A DNA stretch of 64,000 bases from positions 1 to 64,000 of the forward strand of contig NZ_JGZN01000008.1 of assembly GCF_000741715.1 (NCBI RefSeq). The letters run 5' to 3'. This DNA is from Bifidobacterium saguini DSM 23967. Its GTDB lineage: Bacteria > Actinomycetota > Actinomycetes > Actinomycetales > Bifidobacteriaceae. The first letter of the stretch is position 1; every line of letters starts with the position of its first letter. The notes beneath the pieces were generated by a model. The model searched no databases. It was given only the letters and a program-made list of their open reading frames with translations, and was not told the origin of the DNA. Positions 1 through 7,990 of the stretch are shown here, one piece after another. Position numbers and translations under genes: made by a program.

Positions 1-1
1 G

Positions 2-46
2 GGTTTCAAGGGAGTCAATCAGAAGGAGGAGGCCATGAGCCTATGA
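2..46 (+). CDS. 3' end of a prophage gene (partial)
   Basis: An open frame enters from the left edge and reads GFKGVNQKEEAMSL before a TGA that overlaps the ATG of the next gene (ATGA). This spacing is typical of translationally coupled phage genes. Only 14 residues are visible, so no function can be given. From its place just before the lysis genes it may be a late structural gene. Confidence 0.4.
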   Translation, partial: GFKGVNQKEEAMSL

Positions 47-465
47 CTGAGACGATTCCGGTATGGGTGGTGATAGTCACCGCCGTGATAGGTAGTGGAG
101 CCACCGGAACCATCACCGCATGGGTGCTGGAACGAGTCAGCAAGCGGGACATGACCATCACCCGCGACGAGCTCGACGCAGCGTTGGCGGATTCGAGCAC
201 TATACGCGACTTGCAGTCCAAGTTGGATCGCGACTACGAGCGGCTGGAATCGTCGGAACGTGACCGCAGGGAACTGCGATTGGACGTGCTCCGACTTGAA
301 CTGTTCAACCACACTCGTTCCCGCAACCAGCACGAACGCCAATTGGAGGCCGGCAAGGAATACATCGACCTCGGCGGCAACGGATACGGTCACGCACGCT
401 ACGAGGCGTTGAAGAACGACTACGTGCGGCGCGAAGCCGCCTGCAACTGGACGTACCAGCAATAG
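43..465 (+). CDS. Small prophage protein, one membrane segment plus charged coiled-coil-like region
   Basis: The product has 140 residues. Residues about 5-28 form one hydrophobic segment rich in V, I, A and G. A highly charged stretch follows (about 35-90) with many R, E, D and L residues, as expected for a helix or coiled coil. The start is supported by AGGAGGAGG just upstream and by an ATGA overlap with the preceding frame. It lies 16 bases before the endolysin gene, so it belongs to the lysis cassette. It could be a spanin-like or holin-like accessory protein, but no family is recognised with certainty. The tail (NDYVRREAACNWTYQQ) has no recognisable motif. Confidence 0.7.
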   Translation: MTETIPVWVVIVTAVIGSGATGTITAWVLERVSKRDMTITRDELDAALADSSTIRDLQSKLDRDYERLESSERDRRELRLDVLRLELFNHTRSRNQHERQLEAGKEYIDLGGNGYGHARYEALKNDYVRREAACNWTYQQ

Positions 466-481
466 GAAAGGAGGAATCCTC

Positions 482-1441
482 ATGAAGAATTGGGAGACCC
501 TCGAGGCTGACGAGAACCTCATCATGACCAAGCATTACACCGCCGGCCGCCAAAACCATAGGATCAGGTACCTCGTATTGCACCACAATGCGGCGAACCT
601 GAGCATCCGCGGCTGCTGGAACACCTGGCAGACCCGCCAATCCAGCGCACACTACCAGGTGGACTCGTACGGCCGCATCGGCCAGCTCGTGTGGGATACG
701 AACACCGCGTGGGCATGCGGCGATTGGACCGCAAACCTCGAATCCATCAGCATCGAGCATGCCGACATCAGCTCCAATCCATGGCTCATCTCGGAAGCCA
801 CGCTGGACAACGGCGCGCATCTCGTGGCCGCATTATGCAAGCACTATGGCCTGGGCAAACCCACGTGGATGGTCAACGTGTTCCCTCACAGCCGTTTCAG
901 CTCCACCCAATGCCCGGCCTCGCTGGCCGGCTCGCAGAACGCCGCATACATGGCCCGAGCCCAGCAATGGTACGACCACATGACCAACGGCGCATCAGCG
1001 CCAACCACCAACAACACAACCACAACCAAACAGGAGGATATCGATATGAGCTGCGCTCTCATGATCCGCAACGACGACACCGGACTCGTCTACTACTGGA
1101 GTCCCGAGACCGGTTTGACCGGTTTGAGCAACCCGGACCAGATGAAGGTTTTGGAGACCGCAGGCGTCAAGCTCATGCACGCCAGCAAGGGTGCCCCGTG
1201 GTGGGTGCGCGCACAGCAGATCACCGACCTCGTGCAGGCCCGCACATTGGCTTACGAGACCGCGCAGACGAAGGCGTTGGAAACGTTGGCGAAGAACATC
1301 GGCGCAAGCCCGGAGGATATCACGGCTGCGGTCAAGACCAGCGTCAACGCCGCATTGGCCAATCTGAGCATCACGCTCACCAACCAGAACAAGACCGTTG
1401 AAACCGCAACGGAAACCACCGACACTAAGGAGGAGAAATAA
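482..1441 (+). CDS. Phage endolysin, N-acetylmuramoyl-L-alanine amidase (Amidase_2/PGRP fold)
   Basis: This 319-residue protein should cut the amide bond between N-acetylmuramic acid and the stem peptide at the end of the phage cycle. Residues about 28-160 match the Amidase_2 fold: LVLHHNAA supplies the first zinc histidine (H34), and the HSRFSSTQCPA region supplies the later His and Cys ligands. Residues about 165-185 are a T/N-rich linker. The C-terminal 131 residues are probably the cell-wall-binding or oligomerisation part. AGGAGG precedes the ATG. A second strong AGGAGG-ATG lies in frame at codon 189. The next gene starts one base after the stop. No signal peptide is visible, so export probably depends on the neighbouring holin-like protein. 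Confidence 0.88.
   Translation: MKNWETLEADENLIMTKHYTAGRQNHRIRYLVLHHNAANLSIRGCWNTWQTRQSSAHYQVDSYGRIGQLVWDTNTAWACGDWTANLESISIEHADISSNPWLISEATLDNGAHLVAALCKHYGLGKPTWMVNVFPHSRFSSTQCPASLAGSQNAAYMARAQQWYDHMTNGASAPTTNNTTTTKQEDIDMSCALMIRNDDTGLVYYWSPETGLTGLSNPDQMKVLETAGVKLMHASKGAPWWVRAQQITDLVQARTLAYETAQTKALETLAKNIGASPEDITAAVKTSVNAALANLSITLTNQNKTVETATETTDTKEEK
1032..1048 (+). promoter_or_regulatory. Internal ribosome binding site and in-frame ATG inside the endolysin gene
   Basis: AGGAGG at 1032-1037 stands 8 bases before an ATG at 1046, which is in frame with the endolysin (codon 189). It falls at the junction between the T/N-rich linker and the C-terminal domain. Translation from here would give a separate 131-residue product beginning MSCALMIRNDD. 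Internal starts that yield free binding domains are known in some endolysins. That it is used here is inference. Confidence 0.6.
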
Positions 1442-1442
1442 C

Positions 1443-1739
1443 ATGGCAGTCACCCCAGTAGACGTAGAAGAAACCATTACCGAAACCGAGACCACGAACA
1501 CGCCCGGCGTCGCAGACCACAAAGCCACCGAAACCACTACGACCAGTGGCTACACTCCCGTGTTCAACGACACCGTGCGCACCGTGATCTACGTGGTCAC
1601 GCTCATCGCCGGCGTCATCGGATTGGGTGTGAGCGCGTTCGGAGACCCACAGGTCGGAGCCTACATCTCCAGCGCCGCAGGCGTCATCGCCGCAGCATTC
1701 GGTGTCGCATACAACCCGGTGCGACTCAACGGCAAGTGA
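1443..1739 (+). CDS. Putative phage holin
   Basis: The product has 98 residues from the ATG at 1443, which is preceded by AAGGAGGAG. A polar T/E-rich N-terminus of about 38 residues leads into two hydrophobic segments, about 46-64 (VIYVVTLIAGVIGLGVSAF) and 72-90 (YISSAAGVIAAAFGVAY). A short basic tail (NPVRLNGK) follows. Two membrane segments, small size and position directly after the endolysin are what is expected of a class II holin of the actinophage type. A longer open frame from 1398 overlaps the endolysin and has no ribosome binding site. Function rests on topology and context, not on a conserved catalytic motif. Confidence 0.75.
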   Translation: MAVTPVDVEETITETETTNTPGVADHKATETTTTSGYTPVFNDTVRTVIYVVTLIAGVIGLGVSAFGDPQVGAYISSAAGVIAAAFGVAYNPVRLNGK

Positions 1740-1767
1740 TGTTAAAAACCGGGCGGAAAATCGCGAA

Positions 1768-1791
1768 CCCACGAAAAATCGCAATCGTGGG
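1768..1791 (+). terminator. Intrinsic terminator after the lysis genes
   Basis: CCCACGA and TCGTGGG pair around a ten-base loop and are followed by AAAAATTTTT. It sits 29 bases after the holin stop codon. Confidence 0.6.
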
Positions 1792-1843
1792 AAAAATTTT
1801 TCCCGCTCATGAACTCCTAGTGGAATAATCCACGCCTGAAAAC

Positions 1844-1889
1844 AACACCGCCCTGCACTCCCCTATTTACAGGAGTGCGGGGCGGTGTT
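1844..1889. terminator. Strong hairpin between convergent prophage genes
   Basis: The arms are about 18 bases (AACACCGCCC plus TGCACTCC and their complement) with one mismatch and a nine-base loop. T-rich sequence lies on both sides, so it can stop transcription from the lysis genes and from the convergent 2TM gene. Confidence 0.65.
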
Positions 1890-1910
1890 TCTGTTTATGC
1901 CGTATGGAAG

Positions 1911-2657
1911 TCAGGCGTGGTCCCTAACCATCGAGACCACATCATGGTTGATTCTGCGAATGGTCTCATCGGACAGCATCTCATCGCAGGTCATCCAGCG
2001 GCAGTCCTTGGAATCCACGTGGAACCGTTCGCTCCTCCACGCGTCGGGCATGCGTTTTATATGCGCCTTGTAGAGCGTGTAATCGTATACGCGGTTCTCC
2101 TCATGCTCGGTCGAGTACTTCTCATGCGTCTCATCGGTGACTCGGATGAGAGTGAAATCGTCCTTCGGAATGTCGAAACCGGTTGAAAGATAATCCGAGA
2201 GCAGCCGAACATTCTCGGTCTCGTTATCGGCGGTGGCATGGTTCGGGAAGAAATCGCATCCCCACTGCCGGTCATGGTAGAGGAGGTAGCGGTTACCGTC
2301 ATTGATGGCGATGATGCTGCTATGCTTCTCCGTCCTGTCCATATCTTTCAACTCCTGATACAATTCCTCAGCGTTGTAGCCTTTTCTCCAAGTAATGATA
2401 AGCCCGACAAGCGAATACAGGGTCACCATAACGGCAACGAAACCCAGCGCCATGGCAAGCCATGACGGCAATCCGGCCGTGAACGCGGAAAGAATCAGAA
2501 AGAATCCCTCCACGAGGGCCACTCCATGAGTAGCTTTCGACACGAAGCCGATGAATTCCCGACGTTCCTGCAGTTTGGTCTGCAGACGGTCGGAATCGAT
2601 TCTCAACATCATGTTCGGCAATGGTACGCGGAGCATGGAATATCCAGTGCGATGCAA
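1911..2657 (-). CDS. Two-transmembrane protein with degenerate NUDIX-like C-terminal domain (CBASS Cap16-like, orphan)
   Basis: The 248-residue product has two adjacent hydrophobic segments at about 47-67 and 70-92, then a soluble domain at about 115-248. The soluble part resembles a NUDIX fold: it opens with a YLLYHDRQWGCDFFPN strand-turn and ends in RWMTCDEMLSD...INHDVVSMVRDH, which is how NUDIX domains often finish. The catalytic NUDIX box with its Glu cluster is absent, so ligand binding is more likely than hydrolysis. The layout matches 2TM-NUDIX effectors of CBASS systems (SMODS-associated NUDIX). No CD-NTase is near. A TTG start at 2657 is favoured by GGGAGGG five bases upstream; an ATG at 2636 is the alternative. 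It lies at the prophage end, convergent to the lysis genes, as accessory (moron) genes often do. Confidence 0.6.
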   Translation of the reverse strand: MHRTGYSMLRVPLPNMMLRIDSDRLQTKLQERREFIGFVSKATHGVALVEGFFLILSAFTAGLPSWLAMALGFVAVMVTLYSLVGLIITWRKGYNAEELYQELKDMDRTEKHSSIIAINDGNRYLLYHDRQWGCDFFPNHATADNETENVRLLSDYLSTGFDIPKDDFTLIRVTDETHEKYSTEHEENRVYDYTLYKAHIKRMPDAWRSERFHVDSKDCRWMTCDEMLSDETIRRINHDVVSMVRDHA

Positions 2658-2673
2658 CGATTCCCTCCCTCTT

Positions 2674-2694
2674 TTTTGGGCACATTTTGGGCAC
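2674..2694. repeat. Tandem TTTTGGGCAC repeat at the prophage edge
   Basis: TTTTGGGCAC occurs twice with an 11-base period, just outside the last prophage gene and before the tRNA-Pro terminator. Short tandem repeats near an attachment site are typical arm-type binding sites of tyrosine integrases. No integrase gene is in the window, so this role is inference. Confidence 0.4.
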
Positions 2695-2740
2695 TTTTTT
2701 CTGGAAAACGGTCGAAAAAGAGTGAAATCGGGTGAAAACG

Positions 2741-2780
2741 AAAAAGCCGCTCAGCCCTACTCCCGTAAGGCAAAGCGGCC
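2741..2780 (-). terminator. Terminator of tRNA-Pro
   Basis: Read on the minus strand, GCCGCT and AGCGGC pair, and the second arm is followed by TTTTTCG. It lies 23 bases downstream of the tRNA 3' end. Confidence 0.6.
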
Positions 2781-2802
2781 TGTTTCCAATGGTCTCGAAA
2801 AG

Positions 2803-2876
<74 letters not shown>

Positions 2877-3007
2877 ATGCTGCAAAAGCAACAGTCAGGT
2901 AATCTACCATGCATTGCCAATCACTCAAAATCAGATGCGTGTCGCATGGGAGGATGATTCATGGCAGTTGGATTCCAACATAGCATATAGGCTATAGCCG
3001 CAATGCA

Positions 3008-3769
3008 TTATATGCCGAATCGCACCAACTCGCTTGCCACCATACAGACGGTATCGTCGGTCATTATTCCATTAGTTGCACGCTGATCGAACAACGTATT
3101 GACCCATGACCGATAGGAGGCATAATCCTGGTCAGTCGGCAGTGGACTATGCGAGTGCGAGTCCATATACGCTTGCCAGGACTTACGTGTGTAATGAATC
3201 GGGTTGGGAAATGTGTGAAGCTTGGGATTCTGGAAAAACGCGGCTGTCGTGTCTTCGAAGTGCCGGATGCTGCCCGTGATGATGTCGCCATCCTCATCGT
3301 GTTGATCTTCACGCAATGCCGAATCGAACGATGTGACGTTGTATAGCGACACCAGCAGATACCGTCCATCACGCGCGATGCGCTGGCATTCGGCCGAGAA
3401 CCGGTCCGGGTTGAACCAGTGCATTGCCTGAGCCACGGTGATAACGTCTACGCTCTGTGCCGGAAGTCCCGTATAGTCGGCGGTGCCGTCATGAACAGTC
3501 ACATTGGCGAACTCACGCATATGTTGAACCAGTTCCGTACGCATATCCGCATCTGGTTCTACAGCATGAACAGGTAAACCTAAACCGGCAATGACACTGG
3601 TAAATTTACCGGTGCCGGCTCCTATATCCGCGATTGTCGCATTTTCGCGAGCAGTCTCTCCAAGTTCGCGCCGCATCAAATCATCGATGTACCGGATTAC
3701 CGTTGCGGGATAGCCCGGCCTTCCTTTCGCATAGACTCGAGCCTTGCCGTGAAATTTCGTCTGTTCCAT
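3008..3769 (-). CDS. Class I SAM-dependent methyltransferase
   Basis: The product has 253 residues with the UbiE/Methyltransf_11 pattern. Motif I is ADIGAGTGKFT at about 46-56, the acidic end of strand 2 is AVEPDADM, and the post-motif VDVITVAQAMHWF follows at about 110-120. The TVAQAMHWFNPD signature is common in methyltransferases of small molecules. Nothing in the protein shows the substrate. It stands alone, reading toward the tRNA-Pro gene and away from the decayed small gene. The ATG at 3769 is preceded by GAAGGT on the minus strand. It is not part of an obvious operon. Confidence 0.8.
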   Translation of the reverse strand: MEQTKFHGKARVYAKGRPGYPATVIRYIDDLMRRELGETARENATIADIGAGTGKFTSVIAGLGLPVHAVEPDADMRTELVQHMREFANVTVHDGTADYTGLPAQSVDVITVAQAMHWFNPDRFSAECQRIARDGRYLLVSLYNVTSFDSALREDQHDEDGDIITGSIRHFEDTTAAFFQNPKLHTFPNPIHYTRKSWQAYMDSHSHSPLPTDQDYASYRSWVNTLFDQRATNGIMTDDTVCMVASELVRFGI

Positions 3770-3833
3770 ACCTTCAGCTTAAGCACTTGACTAACTAGGC
3801 CGAATCCACGCCGCCGAGTCAAGGAAGACGAAC

Positions 3834-4072
3834 ATGACCGATAAAGTCGCCAGCTATCATCAGGCGATATTGATTGTCGAACAGACCAACGGTGGCACTA
3901 CAACGTGCACGTTCACGGCAGTCACTTTCTTTCCTTCATAACGCCCGTCCATGACGGAGGCGGCAATCCCGATCTCACACACAGGGAACTGAGGAAATGC
4001 CTGATTTGGTGCACTTACCATGTGAAGAATCTCTGGGAGTACAAAACCCTCGCGCTTCTACCGGATTCGTAG
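3834..4072 (+). pseudogene. Decayed or frameshifted small gene of unknown function
   Basis: An ATG with AAGGAAG seven bases upstream opens a 35-codon frame beginning MTDKVASYHQAILIVEQTNG that stops at 3941. From about 3900 another frame stays open to 4072 with protein-like composition (VHDGGGNPDLTHRELRKCLI then WCTYHVKNLWEYKTL). One missing base near 3900 would join them into a protein of about 79 residues. A plus-strand terminator follows at 4174. No family is recognised. The rest of the 3770-4345 gap shows no other gene. Confidence 0.4.
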
Positions 4073-4173
4073 GAAGATCTTCTGGACTCGGGCAGGAATC
4101 ACGCATAGGATTCTTGACCTTCTGCTGAAACCGATTTGGAGATTGCTCTAGATCCTTCGCTTACACGATTTAC

Positions 4174-4199
4174 AGCCATCACGGTTTTCTGTGGTGGCT
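4174..4199 (+). terminator. Intrinsic terminator after the decayed gene
   Basis: AGCCATCAC pairs with GTGGTGGCT (one G-T wobble) around an eight-base loop, followed by TTTCTCTT. Its orientation supports a former plus-strand gene upstream. Confidence 0.55.
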
Positions 4200-4345
4200 T
4201 TTCTCTTATGCCCGGATTAGCTCGCGCGGTCATAAGTTGGAAAGGCAGACTGCAGCATTTATATAATTGTTAGATGCGCACTTACGGGAAGTGCAGGGGA
4301 ATCTTGAGTACGGACTCGGATGTGTAGTCAACGGAGGCACGCGAC

Positions 4346-4813
4346 ATGGTCAGTTTTGAACAAATCAAGCAATTCGCGGAACTACATCCTAATCAGGCCC
4401 GGATTATCGAGCACGAGATTGCGATTGTCGATTTGGAATCGGGCGCGAAGGTGTTCGACGTCACCAAGGCTGCAGCCACCTATATCGTCGAGTCCAAGGA
4501 AGGCGTGTTCGCTGTTGTCGCTTCCGCTGTGGGACATCTGAAATGGCGGCAGCTCGGCCGTGCTTTGGGATTGCATCAGATCCATCTGGCATCACCGGAG
4601 ATAGTCAAGGAGCGTACAGGCTACGATGTTGGCACGGTCGGTCCGTTGTTCCTGAACGGTGTGCATATGTTCTTTGACAACAGCCTTCTGGAGCATGACA
4701 TAGTGTATTGCGGTACGGAAGATGCACACCACACACTCGCCATCGCACCTGAGCTCATCATCGACAGCAATGATATCGCCGGCTATTTCAACAGCGACGA
4801 ATACCTGAAGTAG
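4346..4813 (+). CDS. YbaK/EbsC-type aminoacyl-tRNA deacylase
   Basis: The 155-residue product is a stand-alone YbaK/ProX editing domain. These proteins hydrolyse mischarged tRNAs such as Cys-tRNA(Pro) or Ala-tRNA(Pro) in the cytoplasm. The family fold is visible in TYIVESKEGVFAVVASAVGHLKWRQLGRALGL, where the lysine in GHLKW matches the conserved catalytic-pocket lysine. RTGYDVGTVGPLFLNGVHMFFD carries the conserved G-x-V-x-P motif. GGAGG precedes the start. It is flanked by a bidirectional terminator, so it is probably monocistronic. The exact tRNA specificity cannot be read from sequence. Confidence 0.8.
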   Translation: MVSFEQIKQFAELHPNQARIIEHEIAIVDLESGAKVFDVTKAAATYIVESKEGVFAVVASAVGHLKWRQLGRALGLHQIHLASPEIVKERTGYDVGTVGPLFLNGVHMFFDNSLLEHDIVYCGTEDAHHTLAIAPELIIDSNDIAGYFNSDEYLK

Positions 4814-4825
4814 GCAACAACGCGT

Positions 4826-4871
4826 ATAGGGGTCTGCCTGATGCTCATCAAGCATCAGGCAAGACCCCTAT
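4826..4871. terminator. Bidirectional terminator between ybaK-like gene and cmk-der
   Basis: ATAGGGGTCT plus GCCTGATGCT pairs with its complement across a four-base loop, with a single bulged base. It lies between convergent genes. Confidence 0.7.
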
Positions 4872-4911
4872 CTTCATACAAGCAGCATCGCCGGCACACC
4901 GCGCTAGAACA

Positions 4912-7041
4912 CTACTTGCGCTTCTTCTTTTCGCGGATGTTCACCGAAATCTGAATCGGCGTGCCCTCGAAGCCGAATTCCTCGCGAAGCTGGCGTTCGA
5001 TGTAGCGGCGGTAGCCGTGCTCCAGGAAGCCGGTGGCGAAGATTACGAAACGCGGCGGACGCGTGGAAGCTTGTGTGGCGAACAGAATGCGAGGCTGCTT
5101 GCCACCGCGCAGCGGATGCGGATGCGCGGCCTGAATCTTGCCAAGGAACGCATTGAGCTTACCGGTGGGAATACGCTGATCCCAGGATTCCAATGCCGTA
5201 TGCATTGCATTGGCCAGACGATTCGTATGCCAGCCGGTCTTGGCGGAAAGATTTACGCGCTGAGCCCATGTCACACGGTCGAATTCGGTGTTCCACAAAC
5301 GCTCGAGGCGTTGCTTGTCGAATTCATCCATCGCATCCCACTTGTTGAACACCAGCACAATTGCTCGGCCGGCATCTACTGCGGTAGACATAACCTTCAA
5401 ATCCTGATCGGAAATCGGCTGAGAAGCGTCAAACAAAATCAGAGCCAATTCGGAGCGCTCGATGGCGGCCTGCGTACGCAGTGAGGAATAGTATTCCGCA
5501 CCAGTCAGCTTATGCTGGCGGCGCTTGATGCCTGCGGTATCGATGAATAGCCAATACTCGCCATCAATGTCGATGATTTCATCAACCGGATCGCGCGTGG
5601 TACCAGCCAAATCGTTAACCACGGAACGCTCTTCACGAGCCAGTTGGTTCAGCAGTGAGGATTTGCCCACATTCGGGCGACCCACAAGAGCGATGCGACG
5701 CAAATTGGATGGGGTCAGGAAACCGGAGGTCTTTTCGGCCTTCTTCAGCTTATCGATTGCAGCATCGAGCAGTTCACCCATACCTCTACCGTGCATAGCG
5801 GAAACCGCATACGGTTCGCCCAAGCCAAGCTTCCAGAATTCGGCAGCCATGTATTCGCTGGCCTGATCGTCAATTTTATTGACAGCCAACGTGACCGGTT
5901 TGCCAGCCGCGCGCAGCATCTTGACGATACGCTCGTCGGTATCAGTCATACCCACCTGAGCGTCTACTACGAACACCACAGCATCAGCCAACTGCACAGC
6001 CACCTGTGCCTGAGAAGCAATAGCGGAATCAATGCCTTCCACATCGGCTTCCCAACCACCGGTATCCACCAGTTTGAAATCAGTACCGGCCCATTCGGCG
6101 TCATAGCTCACACGGTCGCGAGTCACACCTGGAGTATCTTCAACCACTGCAGCACGACGGCCAAGAATACGATTCACCAGAGAGGACTTGCCCACATTCG
6201 GGCGGCCCACCACAGCGAGCACGCCAACCGGCTTGGGACCGGACTTGCTGGAGCCTTCAGTAAAACCTCGTCCGGAGATCAGAGCCTCATCCGCCTCATC
6301 CAGATCATAGCCTTGGAGATTGGCGGCGTACTGCTCGTATTCCTGATTCTCGATTGCGTCTTCCACCAAGCCGATAAGCACATCGAGCGTATGCTCGAAA
6401 TCCATATCAGAGTTATCGATGGTGGTAACGCCATCGGCTGCGGTCAGGAAGCTGGTGACCTTGGAATCCGCCTTGTCACGAGCAGCGACATCCTCCGCGC
6501 CAACACCGGCATCAGCTTGACCGGTACGACGAGCCTGTCGGACTTCCTCGCGGGCGGTCAACAGCACACGTACTTCGGCATCCGGAGCCACCACAGTGGT
6601 GATATCGCGGCCTTCAGCCACAATGCCCAGACCGCCAGAGAAGGAATCGACGGAAGCTTCTCGTGCAATGTAAGCGCGTTGTGCGGCAATAAGCACATTG
6701 CGCACCGGAATCACATTGGAAACCTTGGACACATGAGAAGAGACCTCAGAGGAACGAATCGCCTCGGAAATATTCTCCCCATCAGCGAATACGCCAGGAG
6801 CATCCGGATCAACGGAGATATCGAAATGATCGCCGGTGAAGAACTCACCCACCGCTTCGGTCACAATACGCTCATCCACAGTTTCGGCATCCAAATCAAT
6901 GCCTTGCTTGAGGCACCACCATGCGCAGGCACGGTACATGGCACCGGTATCAAGATAGGCGTATCCGAAGTACTTGGCCAGCGCCTTGGAAGTAGACGAT
7001 TTGCCTACACCAGCAGGGCCATCAATGGCAACGCGAATCAC
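4912..7041 (-). CDS. Fused cytidylate kinase - GTPase Der (EngA)
   Basis: This 709-residue protein joins two normally separate enzymes. Residues 1-230 are cytidylate kinase, with P-loop GPAGVGKS at 8-15 and the CMP-binding DTGAMYRA and EGRDITTVV motifs; it phosphorylates CMP/dCMP. A linker of about 40 residues leads into Der, a double GTPase needed for 50S ribosome assembly. Its first P-loop GRPNVGKS is at 279-286 and its second at 454-461, each followed by DTPG/DTAG and NKID/NKWD motifs and a C-terminal KH-like domain with a basic KKKRK end. The ATG overlaps the stop of the rluB-type gene (ATGA), so the two are coupled. The fusion is an annotated arrangement in bifidobacteria. Confidence 0.95.
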   Translation of the reverse strand: MIRVAIDGPAGVGKSSTSKALAKYFGYAYLDTGAMYRACAWWCLKQGIDLDAETVDERIVTEAVGEFFTGDHFDISVDPDAPGVFADGENISEAIRSSEVSSHVSKVSNVIPVRNVLIAAQRAYIAREASVDSFSGGLGIVAEGRDITTVVAPDAEVRVLLTAREEVRQARRTGQADAGVGAEDVAARDKADSKVTSFLTAADGVTTIDNSDMDFEHTLDVLIGLVEDAIENQEYEQYAANLQGYDLDEADEALISGRGFTEGSSKSGPKPVGVLAVVGRPNVGKSSLVNRILGRRAAVVEDTPGVTRDRVSYDAEWAGTDFKLVDTGGWEADVEGIDSAIASQAQVAVQLADAVVFVVDAQVGMTDTDERIVKMLRAAGKPVTLAVNKIDDQASEYMAAEFWKLGLGEPYAVSAMHGRGMGELLDAAIDKLKKAEKTSGFLTPSNLRRIALVGRPNVGKSSLLNQLAREERSVVNDLAGTTRDPVDEIIDIDGEYWLFIDTAGIKRRQHKLTGAEYYSSLRTQAAIERSELALILFDASQPISDQDLKVMSTAVDAGRAIVLVFNKWDAMDEFDKQRLERLWNTEFDRVTWAQRVNLSAKTGWHTNRLANAMHTALESWDQRIPTGKLNAFLGKIQAAHPHPLRGGKQPRILFATQASTRPPRFVIFATGFLEHGYRRYIERQLREEFGFEGTPIQISVNIREKKKRK

Positions 7042-7808
7042 AGGCCAACCTCCTTGGACAGTGAACGAACCTCGGTCTGAGACAGTACGCGGTAGGAGCC
7101 GGACTTCAGATCGCCGAGCTTGATCGGGCCAATCTGGGTGCGTACCAGACGCTTCACCGGGAAGCCGATGGAACCGAAGATTCGGCGCACAATACGATTC
7201 TTGCCGGAGTGCAGCACCACCTTGACCATCGTGTAATCACGGTTGGCATCAATGATGGCACAGTGATCAAGCTTAATCCAGCCGTCATCGAGCTGCACGC
7301 CGGTCTTCACCAGACGACGGCACACAGTGCCGGACAGCTTGCCTTCCACGGTGGCAATATAGGTCTTCTCGACCTCGTACTTCGGGTGCATGACATGCTG
7401 GGACAGTTCACCATCATTGGTCATGAGGATGAGGCCTTCGGAATCATAATCCAAACGACCCATATGGAAGATACGCTCGTACTTATCTCCCACGATGTCG
7501 CGCAGCGTGTAGCGGCCCTTCGGATCCTCCATCGCGGAGAGCACCTTGCGCGGCTTGTTCAAGGCAAGGGTTACATGGTTCGGATTCACACGTACGCGAG
7601 AACCATCCACGCGCACCTGCTGAGTCTTGGGATTTACTCGGGAACCAAGTTCGGTAACCAGTTCGCCGTCCACCTCAACACGACCATCGGTAATCATTTC
7701 CTCACACTTACGGCGGGAACCGAAGCCGGCTTGGGCAAGCAGTTTCTGCAGACGAATGGAATTAGAATCATCATGCGCTTTTTCAGCGCGAGAATATGCG
7801 TGTGGCAT
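7038..7808 (-). CDS. RluB-type 23S rRNA pseudouridine synthase
   Basis: The 256-residue protein has an N-terminal S4 RNA-binding domain ([20 protein letters not shown], about 19-38) and an RsuA/RluB catalytic domain. [17 protein letters not shown] carries the catalytic Asp. The C-terminal [22 protein letters not shown] motif is typical of the RsuA/RluB/E/F group. In actinobacteria the gene beside cmk/der is usually the one modifying helix 89 of 23S rRNA, equivalent to E. coli U2605; this site is inferred. It is the first gene of a two-gene operon with cmk-der. Confidence 0.9.
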   Translation of the reverse strand: MPHAYSRAEKAHDDSNSIRLQKLLAQAGFGSRRKCEEMITDGRVEVDGELVTELGSRVNPKTQQVRVDGSRVRVNPNHVTLALNKPRKVLSAMEDPKGRYTLRDIVGDKYERIFHMGRLDYDSEGLILMTNDGELSQHVMHPKYEVEKTYIATVEGKLSGTVCRRLVKTGVQLDDGWIKLDHCAIIDANRDYTMVKVVLHSGKNRIVRRIFGSIGFPVKRLVRTQIGPIKLGDLKSGSYRVLSQTEVRSLSKEVGL

Positions 7809-7937
7809 CGTTCTCCCAACGTGGCCGGGCAGGTTGTAAAAGCCAACCTGAAATCTAATACGTATATTGGCGGCTGAAATTCTCAGCCAATTCCAACCTT
7901 TACATAATACCAGAAAGGCGGACTACTGATAGACTGG

Positions 7938-7947
7938 CAAACGTTTG
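7938..7947. promoter_or_regulatory. CAAACGTTTG palindrome upstream of aquaporin
   Basis: A perfect 10-bp palindrome with central CG, the form of LacI-family operators, lies 44 bases before the aquaporin start and in the divergent region with the rluB-type gene. A small GCGGG/CCCGC hairpin follows at about 7949-7962. Regulatory use is inference. Confidence 0.35.
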
Positions 7948-7990
7948 TGCGGGTTCGCCCGCCTTCCAACAGATGAAAAGGATTACAACT

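Noticed and set aside
5791-7080. 429-codon plus-strand frame opposite cmk-der
   Set aside because: It is a shadow of the well-supported fused gene and shows no protein family features.
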